IMG/VR virus record: IMGVR_UViG_3300009149_000126
Span: 1 to 35,975 of that record
Source: a virus
Reading direction: 5' to 3' (one strand)
Length of the DNA: 35,975 bases
Part shown: positions 18,101 through 26,928 of the stretch, in pieces
How positions within the stretch are numbered: position 1 is the stretch's first letter
Layout: each line of letters opens with the position of its first letter
Program-made: the position numbers and the translations under genes
Notes under the pieces: generated by a model
The model's database searches: none
What the model was told of the DNA's origin: nothing
Seen by the model: the letters and a program-made list of their open reading frames with translations, nothing else

Positions 18101-21100
18101 ATTGAAAGGAGAACCACCATTGGTCTCAGAGGGGCCATTGACGGTCAATAAATCCGTATTGGGGCCTTCCACCGTGTACACACCTAATTGACTCTCTACC
18201 AGCACGGCACCCGACGTCACAGCACCTCTAGGGAGCATAGTAGATAAATCAAAACCTGTGTTGAAAGTCAGACGGTCTAATCCCACATTGGCACGATCAG
18301 TACCAGAGGCGGGGGTGTATAAGAGGGAATCCGTGGTGTCTATGCTAATGGTAAAGTCAAAGGGGCCTACACCAAAAGGTGGAACACCTAACCCCACTAC
18401 CCCTGTAATACCGGGTAAAAATATAATTTTATCCGTGAATGTGGGAACACCCGTCAAAATACCGGCACCACTACCACCTGTAACCGCTGCACCCTTAATG
18501 GTGATGGTCTCAACCAAAACCCCAAAGGTGTTGTAAATATCAATTTTAATCACGTTGGTGTTTGGGAACGTGGCCAATGCATTAGACACCACGTTATTCA
18601 AACCACCCGCGATAGCCACACCCACCCCATCATTCAAAACCAATGTGGGAACGGAAGCTATATCCATAAAGGTATCAGAAGTGTTGTCCGTCACCAACAT
18701 GCCTGTAATGCCCCCACCACCTATATGGGTCATGGCATTGTTGAGTATGTAACGACAACGATCACCCCGACGGCTGGGGGTAACAAACCGTGGGGGTTCC
18801 AGGAGACTGGAGGAGCCATCCCAGGAAACAGCACCCACAGATAAAATACCTTGTGACCCCTTCTGAATTTTGGATGCGGTGTCATCTACTTCTACCAGAA
18901 GTAAATCATAATCCTGCACATCCCCTATGCCTTCTTCCAAAGAACCATTGGCCACAGGGGTTACATCTTTTGATGTGATCAAAGTAGAAGGGGGCAGTAT
19001 GCCCATTATAGAGGGCAGAATATTTCCGTCATCCCCCAATACTTCATCGGGGTATACATATAAAGTGCCATCCACACTTTTGGTTTCTTGGATTTCTGCC
19101 ATACCCACTTCGATCTCACCAAAGCGGTCCAATTCTGTGTTTTGTGTCGCCAAATAGGGTATGGCCCGATCACCCGAATCATCTTTAGATTGACCCAATA
19201 AAGCCGGAAATTCCAGAGGTTCCACACTATCATTGGTGTAGCGGATCTGTGCTTCCACATTAGTAACAGGTTTTGGGGGTTTCTGCCCAAAGATTTCTTT
19301 GATTCCCAGGAAAGAGGGGTCGAAAAAAGAGGGCAGGGAAACATCTACCAAGTCTCCCTCTTTACCCCGAAAGGTAGTGTCAAAACCCACTCTGTAGTTG
19401 GATATGGAATCACCTAAGCGTTGGAGGTCTTCTTGTGTAGGTGGATCAGATGGTTGTTGTGTTTCACCCGAAGGGGGTGTGGCAAAAATAGTATCTCCTT
19501 GGGAAATGCTTAGGGGGGTTCCTTGGGCCACGTCCGTTTGGAGTCTCAAAACCTGAGTAGCATCTACTATAGGTATATCCCCACCAAAACTGTCTTTAGA
19601 CTTGAGGGTGATAAGACACCCCTTGGTCACCTGATCCACATAAACAGCAGACAGGCGATTGGACGAACCTATAGTGAGAGTTTGACCAGAATAACCAATT
19701 TCAAAAGTCACCCCATCAGGATTCCCTACCCCTATTTGTGTCTTATCCGAATAGGCAAACCAACCTGGAAAATTCAAGTCTGGGTCACCCATCAATAAGT
19801 CATTGAGGGTGCCTCCATTTGCAGACAGTTGAGTCAGGTCGGGCAAGTTGGTGTCAGGGTCAATGGGGAAGTCTTTAAGTTCCAGGGGTGTTGCAATGAT
19901 TGTGGGTTTACCTGCGGTAGTGGCATCTAACGTGGGAAAACCCTCTGGGGCATAGGCCCATACCCTAGCTCTAGGTCTACGATCCGACAACACAATATCT
20001 CTTATGTTGCGAATGGCACCCAACACGGGGTTTGAGAATTTCCCAATTTGACGGCCAAAGGTCGATTCGAATTTAGGTAATGAAAACCCTTTTTCAAATG
20101 AAAAACCGGGTGGTTCGGTCATTTGAAGGAATGAATAAACACCCTTTTCGGTGGCAGAAGCCCCTATACCTGGGAGGGTAGAGAAAAAAGCCTTAGTTTG
20201 TTCTGGGAAGAGACGGGAAAAAATATGGGGGTTCGCCATTCTCTGATAGATACCCTTGGCGATCAATCTGAAAAATGGTAAGGGCAACGGTGTAATTAAC
20301 CGTAGACTCACATCCCCAATGGTTTCCAAAACCACATCATCTACATCATTTTGAATATGTAACCTTTGTCGTGACAGCAATAGTTCCAAGTTACTGGCAC
20401 TAAGAAAATCACCGTCAACCACCCCATTGGTTAGACTCACCGTCAAGGGGTTGACGATATTGTCATCCTCTATGATTACAATTTCGTTTGCGCTATTGGC
20501 GGAGTTGAAAACTTCCGACCACAAATTTCGGGGTATGAGTTCCCCCGTGATTTGATCTTCATACCCAGGGGGGGCCACCTCACGATTGCGACCCACAAAG
20601 AACTTAAACTTACCGTCACGATCCCCAATTATGCCACCGGATATAGTTTCAAGTATTTGTTCAAAAGCCACAATGACTTGATTGTAAAAATCCAGGAACA
20701 CCCTTGCAGCCCTATCGGCACTTACCAGTGCTGATCTTTCTGAGAAAATAGAGGGGGTTCCAAAGTTTTGGTTTGCGGTACCCGTGGAAGTGGTGATGTT
20801 GGGTCCAGTGGAACCGGAAACTGAGGTTGCTGCCTCTTGAGCCACTTCTGCCAAGTACAACTCCAATGGCAGTACATTGAAGAAAAACGTATCAGGATTC
20901 TTAAACGTATAAGTGGCCCTGAGGGTACCACCCAACAAACTGTTCTGTTCACTGGGTGTGGTGACGTGTGAAAAACTAGCACGATATCGAGGGAAAGCCA
21001 AAGATTGATTCTGGAAAAATGGAGACAGAGTACGCCATTTGGAATAGCGCAAAATTAGTGTTTGGCCCGGAGATAAAGGTTCTTGTACGGGTTCCAATAA

Positions 21101-24100
21101 AGAGATCACACCCGTGTCAAAATCTACGGTGTAGTCTACTAGAGGTACCAGGGTTCTCCCTGGAAGTTCTTGTCCTATGGTATCCCGTTCCCCTTTGAGG
21201 ATTAACTCAAAAGGTTGATCGGCAAGAATCGCAGAAGATAAACCATATCCTATGGGATTAAACGCAGAGGTTGAAGCAATCTGTGGGCTAACCCCCAAGA
21301 ATAAACGAGAATCCGGGGGGTACACGGGTCGGGCCGATATTTTGACGGTACCCTGGGTGATCTCCTGTGGGGTGCCAGATGTAAAATTGATAACCGTTTG
21401 TTTGTGATCCTCAGACAAGTTGGCACTAGCAATCACAAACGGGATACCTGCTATCTCCATCAAATGGCCGGGGACTGCAAATTGACGAAGGTCTCCGTTA
21501 AACCGAATTTCCTGTGATTCCCTTTTGAAAGCTTCAAAAGAGGCAGTCACCAGTATGAAAAATCCTGCTTTGGCTGTGGGTACGGGTACACCATCTACCA
21601 AGGTGGTTACCGGGTCATTCGTTATTAGAGAAAGAACGTCGTTTGCGGGGGCCCTGGTACCAACCTCTTTAGTTGGTGTGGGAAACACCGTCACAGAAGT
21701 AAGGTCCGTGAGGGCATCATAACTGTTTTCTTTAATGTAAAAGGGGTATGCCCCAAGGCGCAATAATTGACCCACCTGGATATCCGTACGGTTTGTTTCC
21801 AGGGTGAACGTGGGGTTGTTCTTTTCCAGATAAAAGGGTGGGCGGTAGATAGGTACCTGTGACGCAGTGTAATCCCTTTCACCACCGAATGCCTCAAATA
21901 CGGCATAGCTGATTTGAACCACGGTACCCTGAGGAATTTCCTCTAGGAAGACAATTTGATTATTCGTAAAGTCCACCACAGCCGAGGTAGTACCGAAATT
22001 CTGTTGTTTGATCCCCACGTACATTTGAGGTTCTATTCTTTGGTCCACAGTTTTGCTAGTGGGATTAAACGAATAGGTGAAGGAGTTAACACGGGTGGCT
22101 TCTTCCAACCGTACAAAGAGAGGTAAGAATTCCGTGACCCGGATGGTGTTACCTTCATCATCCAGTTTCTTCCCACCCTGGTCATTGGCCACAAAGTAAC
22201 TGACCTCCACGATGTTACCTGATCTCAACGGTTGCTTAAAAGCGAACCCTGAAACCAATGGGGACACGGCAACATCCAAGCGATCCTCTGTCACCATCTG
22301 TTCAACCCAATAGGCTGTGATTCCCGCATAGGTAGTCATATCCGCGTCGGAGTAATTGAGGTTACCTGTAATGGGGTCGAGTTCCACTTGCCCTGCTGTT
22401 AGTAAATCGGTGCTTAGGAAGCTTTCCACATAAGTAACAGGGGAGCCTGAATAATCAGAAATTACATCGGAACCAAACCGCAATTCCTGAGTGTCCGTTC
22501 GATACTCGACTTCATCAGATGCAAGGGGGCCTGTGAAATCCGGTACGGCTACCAATTTGGTGGAAGCATGTGTGAAGTCCACAGTGCCTACCCGGATCAA
22601 AAATGACTGGTCAGTGAATCTCAAGGGGGATAAGGGTACAAACAAAGAATTATTGGCCAACGTACCCAATGGGGTTTGTGTCAAGGGCAACACACTTACC
22701 GAGGAACCAGATAAGCCAAATCTGACAGAATTACCCCGCTCCAAAGAAAAGGAGGTCACTGCATTTCTGTCTAATGCCTGTGCGGTGGCATCCACAGGGA
22801 CAACGCCTACAGAAGAAAGTACATTGATAATAAAAGGTTCTTCTGGCAGGTGGTTAAAGCTATTAAATATTTGATCTGCCACAATGGCGGGGTCAAAAGA
22901 ATCTGAGGTGAATCCCTCATATAATTCCCACGATACTGGGGCGGTCCCTGAATCTGTTAGAAATACAGGGGATACTTCCAGGGACGTCTCACTCAGAACA
23001 CCCTCAACGAAGAAACTTCCTTGGGTGTCCCCGGAGATCAATTTCAAACGGTACCCCTCTTGGATACCCTGGGTGATGAAAGTGGCATTAGGATCTGAAA
23101 ACACATTGGTATTCGCGCTAAAGGAACCTTTGGCACCCTGAGACTTGAGGTCACCCACACGGTCAATCAATTGTGCAAATCCCGAATCGCCATTTCCAGG
23201 AAGGATGTAATCTTCATTGAGGTTCAGGTTGGAAAAAGCAGCACCGTCTTCTGCCAACTGGAGGGAACCACCTAACACGGGTAATAAAGTTTCCTCTACC
23301 ACTTGGTTGCGTCCCAGAGACAATGCCTGTGAGGGTTGTTCCACACGTTGATTTTCAATATGGGATTCCAACCATGCAAATCGAGAACCCCCAAATTGGT
23401 ACTGGACCTCCTCATAGTTATCCAGGGTTTTGTTTACCAGAGTTACGGAACTTCCCCTTTTGATAACAGTGGTCAACTCAAAAAACTTGTTTTCGTCATA
23501 ACCCGCTACATCTTGAAGTGGTGGGAAATCCAAAAACACATACTGTTGAGGTTGAATGGAATCCGTGAGTACCGTATTTTCGAGGCGACTTCTAGACCGA
23601 AAGTCGGATTGGGGTTGTGATCTGTCTTTGTTCAAGGGACTGCGAAATAGACCCACCGAAATACCGAAGTCCACCAACCAATTGTTAGACCCACCAATAG
23701 CTCTCCACCCAGGAAGGAAACCTAACGCGGAAGCACCTGAGAGGTCTTTGACCCCAAGGGTACCAAAGGCAATTTCAAGACGCCCTGTAGTTATATCACC
23801 CGCTTCCAAAAGAACCCTACCATTGAGGGCAAGTGCCTGACCGGTACCTGTGATTACAGTATTTATGGAAGTCGCCACGGTGATAGCATCAAAAGGGTCG
23901 GTAAAGGAAGGTCCCAATAGTGAGGAAGGCCATGCATAGGAAGTCCCGTCTATAGAGAAGTAGAAGACCTCTGTGCCATCAAAGCGAAACACATCGCGTC
24001 CACGAGAAAAGAGTCTTGCTTTGTTGGTGTAGATTGCAGGGGTGAAGTCTGCTTGGAGGAAATATATAAGGTCTCCCTCAAATTGGATTCGATCCGCCAA

Positions 24101-25864
24101 TCCGATTGCTGTTTTAGATCCGGGTGTACCCGAATCTTTTTCTCTAGCAATGGTGACTTGGCCTTTGGGTATTGCGAATCCAAATAAGGGTAGATCCCCA
24201 TTTTTGGATACAATGTTGATCTTCTCGATTGCACCTTTTCGGGAAAACAGGATAGTATCTCCGACAGACTCCACTTCCCGCACAAGCCCTGTTGTAGTAT
24301 CCAGTAGATCATCGCCTCCGGGCCGCACTCCTGGCGTTCCCGTTGTCGGAACCGCACCAGTTCCATCGGGGGCATGTCGAATCCCGGATATTCCCAAATC
24401 AGGTAATCCTTGTCCATCTGGTATATATAAGTCATTGAAGGCCCCCAAAGGTTCTACCACACCACCCACATTTACCAGGGGTACAGGTGATCGGGTGGGT
24501 TGGAAAATTTGATTCAGTGCTACCCCATCATAATACACAAGGCTACCCAGGTAATTTTTGTCAAATCCGGCATTATCCGGGTCTGCTTTATTGGTATCGT
24601 TGGATGAAAATTTGAGTTGACCGGTAGTCAAAGAGATTCCCACCTCCCCCTCAGATACAGCCAACAATGCCAGATCCGCATCGGTATCCACTAAAAGTGT
24701 GGTCATGTGATCGCGGAACCCCAAACGAATAAAAGGCTTGTCCGTATGGTGGGGGATAGGGGATATAAACAAAGGGGTGGTTCCGGCACCTAACAGGGGA
24801 CCAACACTACCATTGGAGGTATTCTCAAATTGTTGGAAACCATACCAAATAGTTTGTCCCGCATAAGTGTTCGTGAATAAGGGATTCCAAAATACAACCC
24901 CCGAACCAATCCCAATGACCCCTGCGTATTGTGGACTGGTTAATGAAAAATCAAACTGGTCATTAACCTCTTCATCTAAAACCACCAAAATCCCACTGAA
25001 ACTAGCCAAAAGGGATTCCACTATAGGGAGACTAGACGAATCGGGTTGTGTTCCCAAACGGATCATCGCATAGGCGTCGGGACCCTCAACCCCAGGTAAC
25101 TGATCCCCTACCCCTAACCCTGAGGGCCTTGGACTCAAAGTTACCGAAGTATCAGGAAGTAGCACACCCAGGTTTTTGATAGCACCACCTTTGAGGGGTT
25201 CCCACTTTTGTGTACGCCCATTCCATCCAAATCGGGTTTGGAAAGCATCATTGCGGGTCCACCAAAAGCGTGAAGCCGCCAAGTAGTAGGTGGTTTCCTT
25301 AACCGTATCACCACGTTGCCGAGAAACACCCCCTCCCATGGAAACCAAGGTAGCACTATCCAACTCTACAATTCCAGCATTGGCATCCTGTGAGGCAAAA
25401 ACTGCGACAACTTCCACCCCTGTGTCACCACGTCTAAGAGTCATGGATAAAACAGAAGCTATAGACTTACCACCCTGGTCTACTACCACAAGGCGTGATG
25501 TCCCATCGGGGTAGGTGGCAGGTGGTGCCGAAGCATTGGTGACGGTCAATGTTCCCGTTGGAATGCTTACAATTGCATCTTCTATAGCCCAAGAGGGGTC
25601 TTCCAGCACACCCAATTGAGAAGAGTTGGCAGCAAATACCAAATATTCCTCGGAGGCTTGACCGGGGTTATTCAAAATGGAGGCACGATACTGATCGGCA
25701 CGAGAATCAACCAAGCTGGGTGATGCACCGGAAGAATCGAATTCTCCTGGGGGTACGGGTTTGAAGTCCCTTACCAGACCATTGGAAGCGGCACTGGTTT
25801 CACTGGCATTGGAGGGTGCTACTTTAATGCCCTTGATGACATAACCTGAAAAGTCAAAACTCAT
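15143..25864 (-). CDS. Giant modular structural protein, 3573 aa
   Basis: ATG at 25864 (MSFDFSGYVIKGIKVAP), overlapping the previous gene by 11 bases, is preferred over a TTG 24 bases earlier; GGAG lies about 13 bases upstream. It takes up 30% of the window. Most of it is beta-rich with Gly-, Ser-, Thr- and Asp-rich loops. A strand-turn-strand module of the type 'V.LD..TG.L.FS..D...Y.G..V.Y' recurs near residues 298-345, 406-446, 1118-1147, 1157-1188, 1295-1325 and 1577-1608. Paired modules occur at 1360-1400 and 1461-1502 (GQLLRLGAYPFYI; GHLMEIAGIPFVI). A different, more helical part lies around 1660-1970, with SADRAARVFLDFYNQVIVAF and GDRDGKFKFFVGRN. The C-terminus (3390-3570) is helical and charged. 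No protease, lysozyme or hydrolase motif is evident. It is likely a baseplate-periphery, whisker or fibre scaffold; the exact role is unknown. Confidence 0.85.
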   Translation of the reverse strand: MSFDFSGYVIKGIKVAPSNASETSAASNGLVRDFKPVPPGEFDSSGASPSLVDSRADQYRASILNNPGQASEEYLVFAANSSQLGVLEDPSWAIEDAIVSIPTGTLTVTNASAPPATYPDGTSRLVVVDQGGKSIASVLSMTLRRGDTGVEVVAVFASQDANAGIVELDSATLVSMGGGVSRQRGDTVKETTYYLAASRFWWTRNDAFQTRFGWNGRTQKWEPLKGGAIKNLGVLLPDTSVTLSPRPSGLGVGDQLPGVEGPDAYAMIRLGTQPDSSSLPIVESLLASFSGILVVLDEEVNDQFDFSLTSPQYAGVIGIGSGVVFWNPLFTNTYAGQTIWYGFQQFENTSNGSVGPLLGAGTTPLFISPIPHHTDKPFIRLGFRDHMTTLLVDTDADLALLAVSEGEVGISLTTGQLKFSSNDTNKADPDNAGFDKNYLGSLVYYDGVALNQIFQPTRSPVPLVNVGGVVEPLGAFNDLYIPDGQGLPDLGISGIRHAPDGTGAVPTTGTPGVRPGGDDLLDTTTGLVREVESVGDTILFSRKGAIEKINIVSKNGDLPLFGFAIPKGQVTIAREKDSGTPGSKTAIGLADRIQFEGDLIYFLQADFTPAIYTNKARLFSRGRDVFRFDGTEVFYFSIDGTSYAWPSSLLGPSFTDPFDAITVATSINTVITGTGQALALNGRVLLEAGDITTGRLEIAFGTLGVKDLSGASALGFLPGWRAIGGSNNWLVDFGISVGLFRSPLNKDRSQPQSDFRSRSRLENTVLTDSIQPQQYVFLDFPPLQDVAGYDENKFFELTTVIKRGSSVTLVNKTLDNYEEVQYQFGGSRFAWLESHIENQRVEQPSQALSLGRNQVVEETLLPVLGGSLQLAEDGAAFSNLNLNEDYILPGNGDSGFAQLIDRVGDLKSQGAKGSFSANTNVFSDPNATFITQGIQEGYRLKLISGDTQGSFFVEGVLSETSLEVSPVFLTDSGTAPVSWELYEGFTSDSFDPAIVADQIFNSFNHLPEEPFIINVLSSVGVVPVDATAQALDRNAVTSFSLERGNSVRFGLSGSSVSVLPLTQTPLGTLANNSLFVPLSPLRFTDQSFLIRVGTVDFTHASTKLVAVPDFTGPLASDEVEYRTDTQELRFGSDVISDYSGSPVTYVESFLSTDLLTAGQVELDPITGNLNYSDADMTTYAGITAYWVEQMVTEDRLDVAVSPLVSGFAFKQPLRSGNIVEVSYFVANDQGGKKLDDEGNTIRVTEFLPLFVRLEEATRVNSFTYSFNPTSKTVDQRIEPQMYVGIKQQNFGTTSAVVDFTNNQIVFLEEIPQGTVVQISYAVFEAFGGERDYTASQVPIYRPPFYLEKNNPTFTLETNRTDIQVGQLLRLGAYPFYIKENSYDALTDLTSVTVFPTPTKEVGTRAPANDVLSLITNDPVTTLVDGVPVPTAKAGFFILVTASFEAFKRESQEIRFNGDLRQFAVPGHLMEIAGIPFVIASANLSEDHKQTVINFTSGTPQEITQGTVKISARPVYPPDSRLFLGVSPQIASTSAFNPIGYGLSSAILADQPFELILKGERDTIGQELPGRTLVPLVDYTVDFDTGVISLLEPVQEPLSPGQTLILRYSKWRTLSPFFQNQSLAFPRYRASFSHVTTPSEQNSLLGGTLRATYTFKNPDTFFFNVLPLELYLAEVAQEAATSVSGSTGPNITTSTGTANQNFGTPSIFSERSALVSADRAARVFLDFYNQVIVAFEQILETISGGIIGDRDGKFKFFVGRNREVAPPGYEDQITGELIPRNLWSEVFNSANSANEIVIIEDDNIVNPLTVSLTNGVVDGDFLSASNLELLLSRQRLHIQNDVDDVVLETIGDVSLRLITPLPLPFFRLIAKGIYQRMANPHIFSRLFPEQTKAFFSTLPGIGASATEKGVYSFLQMTEPPGFSFEKGFSLPKFESTFGRQIGKFSNPVLGAIRNIRDIVLSDRRPRARVWAYAPEGFPTLDATTAGKPTIIATPLELKDFPIDPDTNLPDLTQLSANGGTLNDLLMGDPDLNFPGWFAYSDKTQIGVGNPDGVTFEIGYSGQTLTIGSSNRLSAVYVDQVTKGCLITLKSKDSFGGDIPIVDATQVLRLQTDVAQGTPLSISQGDTIFATPPSGETQQPSDPPTQEDLQRLGDSISNYRVGFDTTFRGKEGDLVDVSLPSFFDPSFLGIKEIFGQKPPKPVTNVEAQIRYTNDSVEPLEFPALLGQSKDDSGDRAIPYLATQNTELDRFGEIEVGMAEIQETKSVDGTLYVYPDEVLGDDGNILPSIMGILPPSTLITSKDVTPVANGSLEEGIGDVQDYDLLLVEVDDTASKIQKGSQGILSVGAVSWDGSSSLLEPPRFVTPSRRGDRCRYILNNAMTHIGGGGITGMLVTDNTSDTFMDIASVPTLVLNDGVGVAIAGGLNNVVSNALATFPNTNVIKIDIYNTFGVLVETITIKGAAVTGGSGAGILTGVPTFTDKIIFLPGITGVVGLGVPPFGVGPFDFTISIDTTDSLLYTPASGTDRANVGLDRLTFNTGFDLSTMLPRGAVTSGAVLVESQLGVYTVEGPNTDLLTVNGPSETNGGSPFNFLPRIPDVGTFTPASASGAGDELGSTKVMAFEGFGNTAILPVVGQTITFSALPSSTKDESTPDATGTICIGTGDCDAVVDYDNRITEITTLSGAVSKVQSGDLLVVKSASGGGPIGTTKAGSYLVRHAIEDNTTVPTGKFREVTLQTTAGAGSGWVDIEFPRVISFDPAFGVGGEITISDVFPNADSPSGNAFVTAPGWIYVFTKVAGKDSEVVAAEYSTITSVGSNYRFTLTGGFSKYKNTDGIDIPLVSIMVDFWDSILVDAQVSGMVYLPLTIGGGQGLPSNNVVGYTEAGVSLLGFKDFSIYSDVGTPVSFTVSDFKDLPAVVGADQIGFDQHVATPSTSFIPMTNTPIYENVPNLIALTGLDANLTATATTWSTVHTKAGVQCLVPGDTLVTSDVSTPTAGFHAQAGIFLEPSFPRPVFDLASTSAHVVDATHSLTAGEIGLRDAVSFGETSPENVTFEVRRVRRWHEVQDQVGRNLDPLRYAYEIRRGVATGYATSIKQLDSFIATGGTQLGLFTDLDVNINSGDELRILDAQGVVLEKTSILAIKSGTELVVSPRISDPTGKNFEIYLKQAPVPHEQSHAQLMELITDELILERTADYTLQTGGYVPALWADRNKLYDDNITGIGANNFAATGVQVGDILVVDPAGEVSGPTGQTTPPEKGLRPFGDVSILERGLPHDPRGPSELDDNRGWYRVIAVNADHLEVSPETDYTSSVPPFKVFPTNPTQLPLYGYAVYPTVGGSTLAGTGGVEGQMDLRPTSKAGENGSPSNSFAGNLFSLRPFSYRIIRPSSLFSNEAIDLILMMRERLDSWLENLNFLTQGNKHGSYFVFQRDEHVSDLGSPTYPEDGLGVLSNALITDLRGQTSIQPFTNDSDSLSILDRRFWILDKRLNVLPKVGTKYTAYEDPSSGGSVRPVLPDLIGLVLDNRDRFRSLRLAWLSYRIQRTEGTLASIERFDAQFPERLAKQEKSLLRRKSIKTV

Positions 25865-26333
25865 TTTTACGTATATACTCCATGGCAATTTTCCTTGCCG
25901 AAGGTTTTCTGCGATAAACGGTCATCCCACGTACTTTAATTTTCTCCCTGCTAGGAATATCCCCAATATAATCTCCAGAGATCTCAAAAGCACTTCCGAG
26001 GGCAAAGATATGAGTAGCCCTCGTTTTGATTAAACGCACTCTCCAGTTTTGGGGAGTTTGTAACGTGGACTGAGCAAAGTAACCCGTGTCATCTTCCATA
26101 AATGAGGGGTCCGCATAGAGGCGATGTAGGATCACAATATCGTAATTTTTACTCTCTGCAAGGAAATCACGTCCCTCATCCAAGGCAATGTAATCCAGTT
26201 TATGTGGTTCCTCTAACCAGCGTTCCCGAAGTTCCGGGTCATTTCGGATAATCCAATGGACTACTTGAATTTGGTCGGACTTGTTTTCAGGGTCACCCTG
26301 GGTGGTCCCCACATGTGCTATGCTAAGGGTCAT
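25854..26333 (-). CDS. Alpha/beta protein, 159 aa, unknown
   Basis: ATG at 26333 (MTLSIAHVGTTQGDPENKSD) comes one base after the TAG of the preceding gene and overlaps the giant gene by 11 bases. The sequence alternates strands and helices: SIAHVGTT, then a Trp/Arg-rich helix, then YDIVILHRLYAD, then NWRVRLIKTRATHIFALGSA. This resembles a small Rossmann-like or flavodoxin-like layout rather than a beta-sandwich tail protein. The C-terminus is basic (YRRKPSARKIAMEYIRK). No nucleotide-binding P-loop or catalytic triad can be named. The position between spike accessory and giant protein suggests an assembly or regulatory factor, by inference only. Confidence 0.75.
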   Translation of the reverse strand: MTLSIAHVGTTQGDPENKSDQIQVVHWIIRNDPELRERWLEEPHKLDYIALDEGRDFLAESKNYDIVILHRLYADPSFMEDDTGYFAQSTLQTPQNWRVRLIKTRATHIFALGSAFEISGDYIGDIPSREKIKVRGMTVYRRKPSARKIAMEYIRKNEF

Positions 26334-26334
26334 T

Positions 26335-26928
26335 CTAAAACACCTTACTTAGGGGACTGGTCCCCACTGTGGGAAGAGGAGTAGGAGAGGGGGTACCTGC
26401 CACCACACCTATCCCGGTTCCAGTCAGTAATTGAGAGGCGATGCCATTAGCTATGCCTATTGATAGAGTACCCAAATTGGGATCGGAACCCGTTAGGGCA
26501 GATGAAAGGGCCAAACTCAATACGGGTATCAGGGTCAAAGAGTTTGCCACCGTGATTCGGGAAACATCCGACCCAATGGCGACCCCCACAGAAGTACCCG
26601 TATAGGCTGCTGACGCGGTAAACGAAGTGGCAATACCTATGGATATAGCTTTTGCCAATAAAGGGGCTGTAGGGCCCTGCAAACCTGCGCTAGCGAAGGC
26701 TGCTGTCATAAGAGCTACAGAGGGGGCTACATTGAGAGTTCCGGTCACCACACCGGCACCCGCTTGTCCACTGGTAACACCCGTCAAAGCCAAATTAATA
26801 GGAACCTGTGACCATGCCGAAACAGCGTTGCCAACACCTTGGGCAACTCTAGGGAAATTAGGCCCCAATAAATCCGTGGAACCAGCAAGCATGATCGCAG
26901 ACGTGATCGCATTGGGGGTTAATGGCAT
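26335..26928 (-). CDS. Ala/Gly-rich triple-repeat protein next to the spike, 197 aa
   Basis: ATG at 26928 shares a base with the spike's TAA (TAATG), so translation is probably coupled. Three copies of a roughly 60-residue unit are visible at about 5-66, 69-128 and 130-187. Each has a small-residue helix, a 'G..GP..P..A..I..GI' core (for example GLQGPTAPLLAKAISIGIA) and a Gly/Thr-rich beta end (TGTSVGVAIGS). There are almost no charged residues. It is hydrophobic enough to suggest membrane contact, but no Lys/Arg-flanked transmembrane helix or signal peptide is seen. Adjacent to a spike gene, it could cap, line or chaperone the spike, or be a pore-like delivered component. No PAAR motif is visible. 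Confidence 0.75.
   Translation of the reverse strand: MPLTPNAITSAIMLAGSTDLLGPNFPRVAQGVGNAVSAWSQVPINLALTGVTSGQAGAGVVTGTLNVAPSVALMTAAFASAGLQGPTAPLLAKAISIGIATSFTASAAYTGTSVGVAIGSDVSRITVANSLTLIPVLSLALSSALTGSDPNLGTLSIGIANGIASQLLTGTGIGVVAGTPSPTPLPTVGTSPLSKVF

Noticed and set aside
20093-20127. 9-bp inverted repeat TTCAAATGA/TCATTTGAA with a 17-base loop
   Set aside because: A stem of this length is expected by chance several times in 36 kb, and it lies inside coding sequence with no T-tract.
24042-24512. Plus-strand frame of 156 codons antisense to the giant gene
   Set aside because: Starts at GTG, product rich in Ser/Pro/Arg like a mirrored frame, and the opposite strand holds a long convincing gene.
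25865-25888. TTG start adding 8 residues to the giant protein
   Set aside because: The extension lies inside the upstream gene, while the ATG at 25864 sits in a normal overlap with a GGAG upstream.
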